Made by a program: the position numbers and the translations under genes
Notes under the pieces: generated by a model
The model's database searches: none
The model's input: the letters and a program-made list of their open reading frames with translations, nothing else
What the model was told of the DNA's origin: nothing
Assembly: GCF_014205015.1 (NCBI RefSeq)
Contig: NZ_JACHMO010000001.1
Location: forward strand, 8,556,001 to 8,620,000
Direction of reading: 5' to 3'
Length of the DNA: 64,000 nucleotides
Source: Saccharothrix ecbatanensis
Lineage (GTDB): Bacteria > Actinomycetota > Actinomycetes > Mycobacteriales > Pseudonocardiaceae
Shown: piece after piece, positions 25,447-33,734 of the stretch
Layout of the letters: each line of letters starts with the position of its first letter
Numbering within the stretch: the first letter of the stretch is position 1

Positions 25447-25902
25447 ATGGCCGACCGTCACCTGATCGATGTCCACGTCCTCCTCGTCCGCGACGACGAG
25501 GTCCTGCTCACCCGCCGCCGCGACACCAATCCGATCTTCGACGGCCTGTGGCACCTGCCCTCCGGCAAGCTCGACGCGGGGGAGTCGGTCCTCGACGCCG
25601 CGGTCCGCGAAGCCGAGGAAGAAGTCGGCGTCCACCTCGACCCCACCGACCTGCGCCTGGTCCACACCCTCCACGTCAACGGCTCGGGGCCCGAACCCCG
25701 CCTAGGTCTCTTCTTCGAAGCCCGCCGCTGGACCAGGACACCGACCAATCGCGAACCCGACAAGTGCTCCGCGGTCCGCTGGTTCCCCCTCAACGCCCTG
25801 CCCGACCGGCTTATCGACTACCCAGCCGCAGGCATCCACGCTTACCGCGCCGCGGCCACCTTCAGCACCCGTGGCTGGTCTCGGCAATCAGTAAAACTCT
25901 GA
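25447..25902 (+). CDS. Nudix hydrolase, MutT-like
   Basis: The 151-residue protein has a full Nudix box, GKLDAGESVLDAAVREAEEEVGV, near residues 40-62, with all metal-binding glutamates present. It should hydrolyse a nucleoside diphosphate linkage. It is the last gene of the same-strand cluster, 43 bases after the kinase, and could sanitise a modified or unwanted dNTP. The ATG at 25447 has GAGG seven bases upstream. Confidence 0.9.
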   Translation: MADRHLIDVHVLLVRDDEVLLTRRRDTNPIFDGLWHLPSGKLDAGESVLDAAVREAEEEVGVHLDPTDLRLVHTLHVNGSGPEPRLGLFFEARRWTRTPTNREPDKCSAVRWFPLNALPDRLIDYPAAGIHAYRAAATFSTRGWSRQSVKL

Positions 25903-25949
25903 GAAAGATCCAGTTCGGCGAGGAACCACGCCGGTCGTTGCCCTAGAAG

Positions 25950-25974
25950 GTGTCGGTCTGCTGTCAGCCGACAC
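25950..25974. terminator. Hairpin at the convergent Nudix / Imm1-like junction
   Basis: GTGTCGG (25950-25956) and CCGACAC (25968-25974) pair around an 11-base loop and overlap the stop of the minus-strand gene. Suitable as a bidirectional terminator. Confidence 0.4.
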
Positions 25975-26425
25975 ATATAGGGCGTTTGCCGGTTCGCATA
26001 AATTCGTGCAGGAGTTCGCGGAGCAGGCTCAATTGAAGGGTGGCTTCCTTGGGGAACTCCGTGTCTCTGTCGATGTAGAGCGTCACGTCACTGGGAACCC
26101 AGGTGTCTGTCTGCCGGGGCAGGGCGATCCATGCCGTGGTGTCGTCCGCGCCACTCGTCACCCCGGCCTCCAGGAAGTCTTTCGGCCCGAACAGGTGGAC
26201 GGCGCCCACGTGGTGCTGGGTATCGAGATCGAACTTGAGTTGGTGGTCGGGCAACCCTGGCAAGCCGATTGTTGGTCGAATCTCGGCGTACACCACGGTC
26301 GGGTGCGGCTGCGGATTGGCCAGGATTTCGGACAGGACGTCGTCGAGGGCGACTTCGGAGTCGACGGTGACCGGCTCGTCGGCGCGGTTGTCGCCGCTGA
26401 AGTAGTAGATGAGAAGACCGTGCAT
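25964..26425 (-). CDS. Imm1-like immunity protein
   Basis: The 153-residue protein resembles Imm1-family immunity proteins of polymorphic toxin systems by size and by its opening (LLIYYFSGDNRADEPVTVDSEVALDDVLSEIL), mid-region (KFDLDTQHHVGAVHLF) and acidic character. Imm1 proteins neutralise deaminase or nuclease toxins delivered by secretion systems. No toxin gene lies next to it, so it would be an orphan. The assignment is from overall resemblance and should be checked by profile search. Confidence 0.55.
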   Translation of the reverse strand: MHGLLIYYFSGDNRADEPVTVDSEVALDDVLSEILANPQPHPTVVYAEIRPTIGLPGLPDHQLKFDLDTQHHVGAVHLFGPKDFLEAGVTSGADDTTAWIALPRQTDTWVPSDVTLYIDRDTEFPKEATLQLSLLRELLHEFMRTGKRPICVG

Positions 26426-26914
26426 GAGCTACGCCATCCTGCGCCAGGTGCTGTCACATCGACCGCATCGCCGCCGACCGCCCGTACTGCTCCGGAAAAA
26501 ACAAGCGCCACAGCATGAACGTCCAGATCCTCACCGACCAGTGGGGCGACTGCTGTGGACCTCGCCCGCGCTGCCCTGCTCGGTGTACGACCTGACTGCG
26601 GCCCGCGCCCACGGCATCGTCGACACTCTGGCCGACGGTGGAGTTGAACGGCATGCGACCGCTTCGAACGGCGGTGAACGGTACCGGCTGACGTGCGGGT
26701 TCTCTGTTTGCGCTGGTCAGGGCCACGGTCGGACCGCGCTGGCAGAGTGAGGCTCAGCTGTTGGCTGCACTTCGCCGTAGTTGGCATGGATTGGCGGGTG
26801 TTGGGCGCAGTTCGTTGATGTGGCGCGGTTGTGTGTCTCGGGTGTGACTGCGGCGCGCGCATCGTCTGGCGGGGCCAGGCCCTAGTGAGGGTCCTGAACC
26901 GCGCACCTTGGTGG
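26426..26914. other. Gene-free stretch of 489 bases
   Basis: All frames on both strands are short or of shadow composition. I looked for a decayed toxin that would match the Imm1-like gene and found no recognisable motif. Confidence 0.5.
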
Positions 26915-28669
26915 TCAGGTCGTGGCCTCGGGTCCAGTCGGTTCGGTAGACGTCGTGCCGGGACTCTCGTTCTTCTCGCCGGCCTCAATGGAGGCGTAGC
27001 GCCGCCGTTGGAGCTCATCGCGTTCAGCGTCCGGGATCGTCATCGACTCGGCGAGCACGGCGGCGAGCGCGTTCACCTGAGTGGTGTCGATGTCGGCGTG
27101 GAAGAGCCAGCGGATGTTCTCGTCGCGCGTGATGAGGTCGACCACCAAGCGTGAGCTTTGGTCCGGTGTGGTGGTCGCTCGGACGTATCGCACCTGGTCG
27201 AGCGGGATGTCTTGACGGATCTCGGCTTGCTCGAGGAATGCGTTTGTCCTGGCCGTGATGATGCGGCGATCCGTGACGGCGACCAATGTCTTTGCCGGAG
27301 CCTTATCCCACGCTGCCGTCAACATGTCCTTCGCTCCGCCGACGATCGCGGAAATGGGATCGAGGGCGTCGAGCTGGTCGGGGAAGCCGAGGACACGGAG
27401 AGCCTCGCCGTCCTCGAAGAGCCAGCGGAGGATGCGAAGGTACGGATCTGGATCCAGCGATTCGGGCGCGCAGACGATGCCCGGGACCTTGAGCGGAAGG
27501 GTCGGCGGATGGAGAGTGTCGGCAAGAGGCTGGATCGCCTCCAGAAGCCGGGCGGAGATTTCGCGGACTGCCTTCACGTCCTTCCGCTTCCCCAGCAGTG
27601 GCCACGTGTCGGGGCCGCGGAGCTCGACGGTGATCCGCAGCTCCCGCGTCAGCGAGTCGACGAGGCTCGTCGTCTCGGCGAGAGCGGAGTCGAACTCATC
27701 GCTGGTGTGGCGCGCGATGACCTCGGCGTATTGCGCCTCGGCGGCGTCCTCACGTCCAGCGGCTCTCGCCCTCGCGGCGCGAAGCGCGTGATACCCGGTC
27801 CATGCCTGGAGAGAGGACAGGAGGGCGTGGACGTCGAAGGCGATCACCTCGCCGTTCGTCTGCAGGTACTCGCGGTGGGTGCGTGCGTCGGCTTGACCGA
27901 TCTGCCCGACGTGGTCCCGGACGTTCCGCCGGTAGAGCTCAAGTTGCTTCTGCAGCAGCGCTCCACTGCCCGCGACGTCCTCCCAAAGGGACGTCGGGAC
28001 CGACTCGATCTCTCGCGCCTGGTCGACCGCGCGGTCAATGGCGGCGACGAGCCCTGTCAGTTCGGCCCACTGTTCCTTGCGGATGGCGGTGAGGACCTGA
28101 CGTGTCACCGCGAGGTTGGTCCGGACGAGGCCCGAGACCTCACTGAGCATCAGCTGAAGGGCCACCATGGCCAGCGCCGGTCCGACCGAGGCCGCGATCT
28201 GAGCCTTGCTCACCACGGTCACGGGGAAGAAGCGGGCCTGATGCGCGATGCGGCCGGAAACCATCACCGCGCCGAGATTCCCGCCATCCTTGACGGCGAG
28301 CGTCGCGCCGGTGCTCAACAGGGACTGCGCTGTGGCGCCGATCCTGTAGAGCCCCTGCACGTTGGCGAACGCGTTACCGAGATTGCCGACCACGGTCGAC
28401 GCGTTCCCGATCGAGGCGAGGATCGCCGAGATCTGCTTGCGGTCGGCAGCCGGCACGATCCCGAAGTCGATCAGATCGGGCTTCAGCTCCGGCGGGACCT
28501 CACCGACGACGACAGCCACCCCTGGGAGCACCTCCACCAGGACCGTCGACGTCGTCGAGTCGGCGTCCGAGTCGGACGTCGACTCGTCCACGACAGGTGA
28601 GTCGGCGGTATCGCTCCGGCCGTTCTCCTCAGTCTCGGTGATCTTCGTCGTGTCCGACGGGTCCTGCAT
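26915..28669 (-). CDS. Large protein with C-terminal PH-like domain, unknown function
   Basis: The 584-residue protein begins with an acidic Ser/Asp-rich tail (about 1-45), then an alpha-helical middle region with a hydrophobic segment near 160-180 (PALAMVALQLMLSEVSGL) and long charged helices. Near residues 470-540 it has a bacterial PH-like unit: KTLVAVTDRRIITARTN, then IPLDQVRYVR and LVVDLITRDENIRWLFHADI, as in YokE/bPH domains, which bind membranes or peptides. No enzyme motif is visible. It lies alone between the island cluster and the serine hydrolases. Function cannot be assigned; membrane or defence association is a guess from the domain and location. Confidence 0.75.
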   Translation of the reverse strand: MQDPSDTTKITETEENGRSDTADSPVVDESTSDSDADSTTSTVLVEVLPGVAVVVGEVPPELKPDLIDFGIVPAADRKQISAILASIGNASTVVGNLGNAFANVQGLYRIGATAQSLLSTGATLAVKDGGNLGAVMVSGRIAHQARFFPVTVVSKAQIAASVGPALAMVALQLMLSEVSGLVRTNLAVTRQVLTAIRKEQWAELTGLVAAIDRAVDQAREIESVPTSLWEDVAGSGALLQKQLELYRRNVRDHVGQIGQADARTHREYLQTNGEVIAFDVHALLSSLQAWTGYHALRAARARAAGREDAAEAQYAEVIARHTSDEFDSALAETTSLVDSLTRELRITVELRGPDTWPLLGKRKDVKAVREISARLLEAIQPLADTLHPPTLPLKVPGIVCAPESLDPDPYLRILRWLFEDGEALRVLGFPDQLDALDPISAIVGGAKDMLTAAWDKAPAKTLVAVTDRRIITARTNAFLEQAEIRQDIPLDQVRYVRATTTPDQSSRLVVDLITRDENIRWLFHADIDTTQVNALAAVLAESMTIPDAERDELQRRRYASIEAGEKNESPGTTSTEPTGPEATT

Positions 28670-28884
28670 GCGATCTCCTCCACGGGCGCGCGCAACGGCC
28701 GGACCTCGTCGGCGTTGACTGCCGGAGTCTACGGCTCAATTCCTTGCGGGCAGCCCGAATCCACCTGGGTTGATTCCGGCGTGGGCGCACCCCGGTGGCG
28801 CAGAACCGCTCCCAGCGGTGCTTGTCGGCCACTCCAAACAGGGCGCCCCACTCGGACTCGTTGCGAAGCTGGTGGCGATGATCT

Positions 28885-28922
28885 GGCCGGTGCGGTGGTG
28901 AATCGAATCCACCGCACCGGCC
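28885..28922. terminator. Strong terminator hairpin downstream of the serine hydrolase
   Basis: Arms GGCCGGTGCGGTGG (28885-28898) and CCACCGCACCGGCC (28909-28922) form a perfect 14-bp stem with a 10-base loop, 20 bases beyond the stop of the minus-strand gene. Confidence 0.88.
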
Positions 28923-28941
28923 TGTGAGCGGGGCAAGTGTT

Positions 28942-30171
28942 CTACTTCGTGGCGCACAGGGCCTTGTCGAAGAGGGCGATGACTTCGTACTGGTGGACTT
29001 CGTCGTTCGTCCCGGCGACGGTGACCGCCCGGCCGTCAGAGGTGATGGCGGCGCGGGTCTGGAAGCCGTCGGCGTCGCCGCCGTGGCCGTACGCGGTGAT
29101 CCCGCAGCTGAGCTTCATCTCGACGACGCCCAGACCGTAGCGCCAACCACTGAAGAAGCCGGGCGCGTCCACCGTCTGACGCATCTCCGCCAGCCGACCC
29201 GGCTTGAGCAGCCGACCGTCCTGCAGGGCGACCAGGAACTTGTTCACGTCACTCGGGGTGGCGATCATCTGCCCCGCGGCAGCGGCGATCGACGGGTCCC
29301 ACCGGGTGATGTCGATCAGATCACCGGCGATCGGCTCGCCCTCGTCGTCCTTGGGCAGCAGGTAACCCCGGGGGTGCGGGGCACGGATGTCACGGTCGCC
29401 CGGACCCGGGTAGTACGTCTCCTTCAGCCCGATCCGGTTGATGATCTTGTCCGTGACCACCTCGGCGAAGGGACGTCCCGCCGCTTTTTGCGCCACCAGA
29501 CCGAGCAGCATGTACCCGGCGTTGCTGTACGTCCACACCCTGTCCTGTCCCGGAGCGAACGTCGGCGCGTGCGTCAGCGCCACATCCAGGATCTCCCGGG
29601 TCTCGAAGTACCGGTCCTTGATCGGCAGGATCCCCTTGGACATGAAGGGGATCACGGGGGTCATCCCACTGGTGTGGTTCAGCAGTTGCCTGATCGTGAT
29701 CGTCCGACCGTCGACCGCCGCACCGTCGCCGGCGCCCCGCACCACGCCCGGCAGGAACCTCTCCACCGTGTCGTCCAGCGCGAGCTTGCCCTCGTCGGCC
29801 AACTGCAGGATCGCCACAGCGGTGAACATCTTCGTGTTGCTGGCGATCCGGACGTAACCGTCCGTCGGCACCTTCGACTTCGTCCTGATATCACCCACTC
29901 CGGCGGTGTAGTCGGTCACCCGCCCATTCCGGTCTCGCACCGACATCAGCATCCCGGGCAGCGACCCGTCGGCGACCAGCGCCTCCATGCCCGCCTGCAG
30001 CGCCTTGTCGTGGCCCGACCTCGACCGGTCACCCGAGGCGCCGGCCGACGCCACATCCGTCAGCGTGAGTCCGGCAACCGCTACTGCCGCCATTGCCGCA
30101 GCGGCCACACCACGACGCCGGCGCGCGGGGCCCGGTCGGGTTTGGGCCGGACGACGGAGATCATTCGACAA
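28942..30171 (-). CDS. Secreted serine hydrolase, class C beta-lactamase/DD-peptidase fold
   Basis: The 409-residue protein has a long signal peptide (RRRR then GVAAAAMAAVAVAGLTL, cleavage near ASA-GAS). The three active-site motifs of serine beta-lactamase-like enzymes are present: SNTK (SxxK), YSNAG (YxN) and HGGDADG (the HxG form of the KTG motif). It would act on cell-wall peptides or related amides or esters; D-alanyl-D-alanine carboxypeptidase or esterase activity is possible. The TTG at 30171 is chosen because AGGAGAG lies 7 bases upstream. A close paralogue lies next to it. Confidence 0.87.
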   Translation of the reverse strand: MSNDLRRPAQTRPGPARRRRGVAAAAMAAVAVAGLTLTDVASAGASGDRSRSGHDKALQAGMEALVADGSLPGMLMSVRDRNGRVTDYTAGVGDIRTKSKVPTDGYVRIASNTKMFTAVAILQLADEGKLALDDTVERFLPGVVRGAGDGAAVDGRTITIRQLLNHTSGMTPVIPFMSKGILPIKDRYFETREILDVALTHAPTFAPGQDRVWTYSNAGYMLLGLVAQKAAGRPFAEVVTDKIINRIGLKETYYPGPGDRDIRAPHPRGYLLPKDDEGEPIAGDLIDITRWDPSIAAAAGQMIATPSDVNKFLVALQDGRLLKPGRLAEMRQTVDAPGFFSGWRYGLGVVEMKLSCGITAYGHGGDADGFQTRAAITSDGRAVTVAGTNDEVHQYEVIALFDKALCATK

Positions 30172-30246
30172 AGGACACTCTCCTAATCGGACACTTCGCA
30201 CTGACCCGTTCAGTGTTGTCACCGCCCCAACGACCCACGATCCCCC

Positions 30247-30275
30247 GTGCTGGACACTTCCGGTACAGCCAGCAC
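30247..30275. terminator. Hairpin downstream of the second serine hydrolase
   Basis: GTGCTGG (30247-30253) and CCAGCAC (30269-30275) pair, 28 bases beyond the minus-strand stop at 30303. A second small inverted repeat CACTGA/TCAGTG (30199-30215) lies in the promoter region of the first hydrolase. Confidence 0.45.
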
Positions 30276-30302
30276 TACCTCCGACCGGCGAGGGCTCGGG
30301 CG

Positions 30303-31496
30303 TCAGTTCGCGCACAGCGCGGCGTCGACGAGTGCGCCCCGGTCCGCGGCGACGGACTCGTCCTTCACCGACCCGGTGAGCGAGGTGACCACGACGGTCG
30401 CCGCACGACCGTCATCGGTGGCCGCGTTGACGGTCGAGTAGCCCGGGATGTCACCGCCGTGCCCCCACGCGACCCCTCCGCAGCTCAACGGCAGGCTGAA
30501 CACGCCGAGCCCGTATCCCCGGCCCGACTCCGGGCCCGTCGGGATGGTGGTGCGCATCTGGGCCAGCTGGGCCGGTTCGAGCAACTTCCCGTCCAGCAGC
30601 GCGCGCAGGAACGTGTTGAGGTCGCCCGGCGTGGAGACCAGGTGACCGGCCGCCCAACCCCAGCTCGGGTCCATCCGCGTGAAGTCGACCAGTTCGCCGG
30701 TCGCCGGATCGCGCTGGTAACCCCTGGGGCGCCGGCCGCGGATGTCCTCCTCGCCGACCGCAGGCGCGTACGTGTCGCGCAGACCGATCCGCTGGATGAT
30801 CCGGGTGGTCACCAGCTCGTCGAACGGGCGGCCGGTGACCCGCTGGGCGATCAGGCCGGCCAGGAGGTAGTTCGTGTTGCTGTAGGACCAACCGCCGCCG
30901 GCCGCACGCCCGTCCTCCCTGGCGTTCGCCAGGTCGAGCAGTTCGCGGGGTTCGAAGTAGACGTGCTGGTAGGACAGGAAGTCGCCCATGGACTTGAACA
31001 TCGAGTCGGTGTAGTCGGGTAGGCCGCTGTCGTGCTGGAGCAGCCGGCGGACCGTGATCCTGTCGGCGTCCACGCCCTTGCCCTTCACCAGGCCCGGCAG
31101 GTACGTCTCGATCGACGCGTCAAGCTCGACCCTGCCCTCACCGACGAGCTGCAGCACGACGACGGAGGCGAACATCTTGCTCGCGCTGCCGATCCGCACC
31201 TTGCCGTTCGTCGGCACCTCGCCACCGGTCGCCAGGTCACCTACCCCGGCGGTGTAGTGGTGAGTTCGACCGCGCCGGTCCCGAACGGCGGCCAGCGCCC
31301 CGGGGTGCCGGTCGGCGCCGACGAGCTTGTCGATGCCCTGCTGGACCGCATCGCGTCGGGGCTCGGCCTGCGCGGTCGGGATCGGGTCGGTGAACGCGAG
31401 AGCACCCGCCGCGAGCACCACCGCCGCCGTTGTGCCGACTACGCGGCGGTACCGCGAGGAGGAAGGTCGATCTTGCTGGTGAGAGGACGTGAACAA
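30303..31496 (-). CDS. Secreted serine hydrolase, class C beta-lactamase/DD-peptidase fold
   Basis: The 397-residue protein is a paralogue of its neighbour: signal peptide (RYRRVVGTTAAVVLAAGALAF, cleavage near AQA-EPR), SASK (SxxK), YSNTN (YxN) and HGGDIPG (HxG). The TTG at 31496 has AGGAG 8 bases upstream; the frame stays open further to 32381 but that part overlaps the divergent kinase gene. Divergent arrangement with the two-component system suggests the system could control it. Confidence 0.87.
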   Translation of the reverse strand: MFTSSHQQDRPSSSRYRRVVGTTAAVVLAAGALAFTDPIPTAQAEPRRDAVQQGIDKLVGADRHPGALAAVRDRRGRTHHYTAGVGDLATGGEVPTNGKVRIGSASKMFASVVVLQLVGEGRVELDASIETYLPGLVKGKGVDADRITVRRLLQHDSGLPDYTDSMFKSMGDFLSYQHVYFEPRELLDLANAREDGRAAGGGWSYSNTNYLLAGLIAQRVTGRPFDELVTTRIIQRIGLRDTYAPAVGEEDIRGRRPRGYQRDPATGELVDFTRMDPSWGWAAGHLVSTPGDLNTFLRALLDGKLLEPAQLAQMRTTIPTGPESGRGYGLGVFSLPLSCGGVAWGHGGDIPGYSTVNAATDDGRAATVVVTSLTGSVKDESVAADRGALVDAALCAN

Positions 31497-31715
31497 AGCG
31501 GACAACTCCTGGGCTCGGCGGACGTCGGTCTTGGGATGACCGGCAGGATCCAGGCTGCTCACCGCCACCCCGAGTGGACAATCCAGCCCGCTGGACAACC
31601 GAGGTGGTGGTGGCACCCCGAGGCCGTCGTTCAGACGGGCAAGCCACGACGGGCGGCTCGATTCGCGTGCTCCACGGGGTTGTGTTGATCGGTTAAGGTT
31701 CGGCCGGGGGGTGGC

Positions 31716-32927
31716 ATGACACAGGTGCGGAAGCGCCTGCGGGCGTCGTTCGACGCTGTCGCGCGCTTGGTCGGCGGCCTCGGCACGGCGCTGCTCGCGC
31801 TGGCCGTCCTGGTCTGGCTCGGCGTGGTCGCGCTGCTCAGCTGCGTCGGTGTCGGCGTTGTCCTGCTGCCCGCCGCCTTGCGCGCGCTGCGGGCGGCCGC
31901 CAACCGGGAACGGGCCCGGCTCGATGTCCTCGCCCCCGGCCCGGCGCCGCGGCAGGTGCTCGCCGCGCTGCGCGAGGTGACCGTGCGGCGTGAGCTGGCT
32001 TGGCTGCTGCTGCACGCCACGGCCGGCCTGGTAGCGGGGTTCCTCGGGCTCGCGATGCCGGCCACGGCGTTGCAGAACACGACGTACCCGTTCTGGTACC
32101 ACCTGCTGCCGCCCGAGGACAACACTCCCAGCCTCATCTTCTGGGCTGTCACCGACTTCACCGGCGCGTTGGCGGTGGGACTGACCGGCGTGTTCTGCGC
32201 CGCCTTCATCGTCGGGCTCGGGCCGGCGCTCGTCCGGGCGCAGGAGTGGCCGGGCCGGTACTTGCTGGCACCGCCTGCGGGCACCGACCTGTCGCTGCGG
32301 GTCGCCGAGCTGACCGCCACCCGCGCCGCCGCTCTCGACGCGCACGCCGCCGAGCTGCGCCGCATCGAGCGGTCGCTGCACGACGGCACGCAGAACCGGC
32401 TGGTCGCGGTGACCGTGCTGCTCGGCGCCGCGCGGCGGGCCCTGGACCGGGACCCGGCCACGGCCGGCGCCGTGCTAGACCGGGCACAGGACGCCGCCGA
32501 ACAGGCACTGGCCGAACTGCGCGCGGTGGCGCGCAGCATCCTGCCCCCGGTGCTGGCCGACCGCGGGCTCTCCGGTGCCCTGGCCGGCCTCGCGGGCAGC
32601 TGCGGCGTGCCGTGCGAGGTGGTGGTGGACGTGCCGGGCCGATGCGCCGCCTCGGTCGAGGCCACCGCGTACTTCGTGGTGGCCGAGGCCCTGTCCAACG
32701 TGGCGAAGCACAGCGGCGCAGCGAGCGCCGTGGTGGCGGTGTGCCGGGATGGTGATCGGCTGCTGCTGCGGATCGGCGACGACGGCCGGGGTGGCGCGGA
32801 CGAACGCGGCGGGTCGGGCTTGTCCGGCATTCGCCAGCGGGTCGAGGCGCACGACGGGCGATTCACCCTGGACAGCCCGCCCGGCGGGCCGACGACGATG
32901 CGAGTGGAGCTGCCGTGCGGATCGTGA
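31716..32927 (+). CDS. NarL-type sensor histidine kinase
   Basis: The 403-residue protein has two N-terminal TM helices (about 20-55), two more (about 95-120 and 145-170), the phosphoacceptor motif RRIERSLHDGTQNRL near residue 220 and the HATPase motifs EALSNVAKHS and GDDGRGG. The ATG at 31716 has a G-rich ribosome site. It overlaps the response regulator gene by 13 bases. The region 31497-31715 between this gene and the serine hydrolase must carry both promoters. Confidence 0.92.
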   Translation: MTQVRKRLRASFDAVARLVGGLGTALLALAVLVWLGVVALLSCVGVGVVLLPAALRALRAAANRERARLDVLAPGPAPRQVLAALREVTVRRELAWLLLHATAGLVAGFLGLAMPATALQNTTYPFWYHLLPPEDNTPSLIFWAVTDFTGALAVGLTGVFCAAFIVGLGPALVRAQEWPGRYLLAPPAGTDLSLRVAELTATRAAALDAHAAELRRIERSLHDGTQNRLVAVTVLLGAARRALDRDPATAGAVLDRAQDAAEQALAELRAVARSILPPVLADRGLSGALAGLAGSCGVPCEVVVDVPGRCAASVEATAYFVVAEALSNVAKHSGAASAVVAVCRDGDRLLLRIGDDGRGGADERGGSGLSGIRQRVEAHDGRFTLDSPPGGPTTMRVELPCGS

Positions 32928-33571
32928 TCGCGGAGGACGACCCGCTGCTGCGCGAGGGGTTGGCGCTGCTGCTGCGCGCCGAGTCGCTCGACGTGGTGGC
33001 CACCACCGACACGCCGGGATCGTTCCTGGCCGCGGTGGCCGAGCACGAGCCGGACGTCGCCATCGTCGACGTGCGGATGCCACCCACCCACACCGACGAG
33101 GGAATCATGGCAGCCGTCGAGGCACGCCGCCGCCGGCCCGGCCTCGCGGTGCTCGTGCTCTCGGCGTACGTGGAGCAGGCGTTCGCCACCGAGTTGCTGA
33201 CCACCGGCGCCGACCGGCTCGGCTACCTGCTGAAGGAACGGGTGGGGCGGGTCGACGAATTCCTGACCGCGCTGCACCGGGTGGCCGGTGGCGGCACCGC
33301 CGTCGACCCCGAGGTGGTGGGCCAGCTGCTGGCACGCAACCCGCACACCAGCGCGCTGGGCCGGTTGAGCCCCCGGGAACGGGATGTGCTCGCGCTCATG
33401 GCCGAAGGACTCGGCAACACCGCCATCGCCGAGCGGCTCGTGATCACCGAGGGAGGAGTGCACAAGCACATCCGCAGCATCTTCGCGAAGCTCGACCTCG
33501 CACCCGACGACCGGGCCGACCGACGCGTCACCGCGGTCCTGCGCTACCTCAAGGGCGCCGGACCGAGGTAG
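32915..33571 (+). CDS. NarL/LuxR-family response regulator
   Basis: The 218-residue protein has a receiver domain (IVIAEDDPLLREG, phosphoacceptor in VAIVDVRMPP, switch lysine in LLKERVG) and a LuxR-type HTH (LSPRERDVLALMAEGLGNTAIAERL, VHKHIRSIFAKL). It starts with GTG inside the kinase gene and closely resembles the response regulator at 5555-6199, so the two systems are paralogous. Confidence 0.93.
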   Translation: MRIVIAEDDPLLREGLALLLRAESLDVVATTDTPGSFLAAVAEHEPDVAIVDVRMPPTHTDEGIMAAVEARRRRPGLAVLVLSAYVEQAFATELLTTGADRLGYLLKERVGRVDEFLTALHRVAGGGTAVDPEVVGQLLARNPHTSALGRLSPRERDVLALMAEGLGNTAIAERLVITEGGVHKHIRSIFAKLDLAPDDRADRRVTAVLRYLKGAGPR

Positions 33572-33653
33572 CGCCGCTGGTTCACCGGGTCGGTCTGCCG
33601 GCCCTGTGGAGTCGTGGTGGCGGAAATGACGGCCGAGGGCATGGGCAGGCGTT

Positions 33654-33715
33654 TGGCACCACGGTGAGCCACTGTGGTGCCATCGTGAGCCAATGTGGCT
33701 TGCATGTGGTGCCAC
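33654..33715 (+). promoter_or_regulatory. Operator array upstream of the RHH regulator
   Basis: TGGCACCAC (33654-33662) and GTGGTGCCA (33674-33682) are perfect inverted copies. AGCCA/TGGCT flank ATG at 33688-33700, and GTGGTGCCAC recurs at 33706-33715. The block ends 20 bases before the start codon of the RHH gene. Repeated short half-sites of this kind are typical for cooperative ribbon-helix-helix repressors. Confidence 0.75.
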
Positions 33716-33734
33716 GGTGTGTCAGAGTGATGCC

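Noticed and set aside
19237..25902. Standard Dnd or Ssp phosphorothioation system
   Set aside because: Only DndB-like and SspE-like (DUF262) proteins are present; the sulfur-transfer and modification genes dndA/C/D/E or sspA-D are missing.
26426..26914. Decayed toxin gene paired with the Imm1-like gene
   Set aside because: All frames read by eye lack deaminase, nuclease or other toxin motifs.
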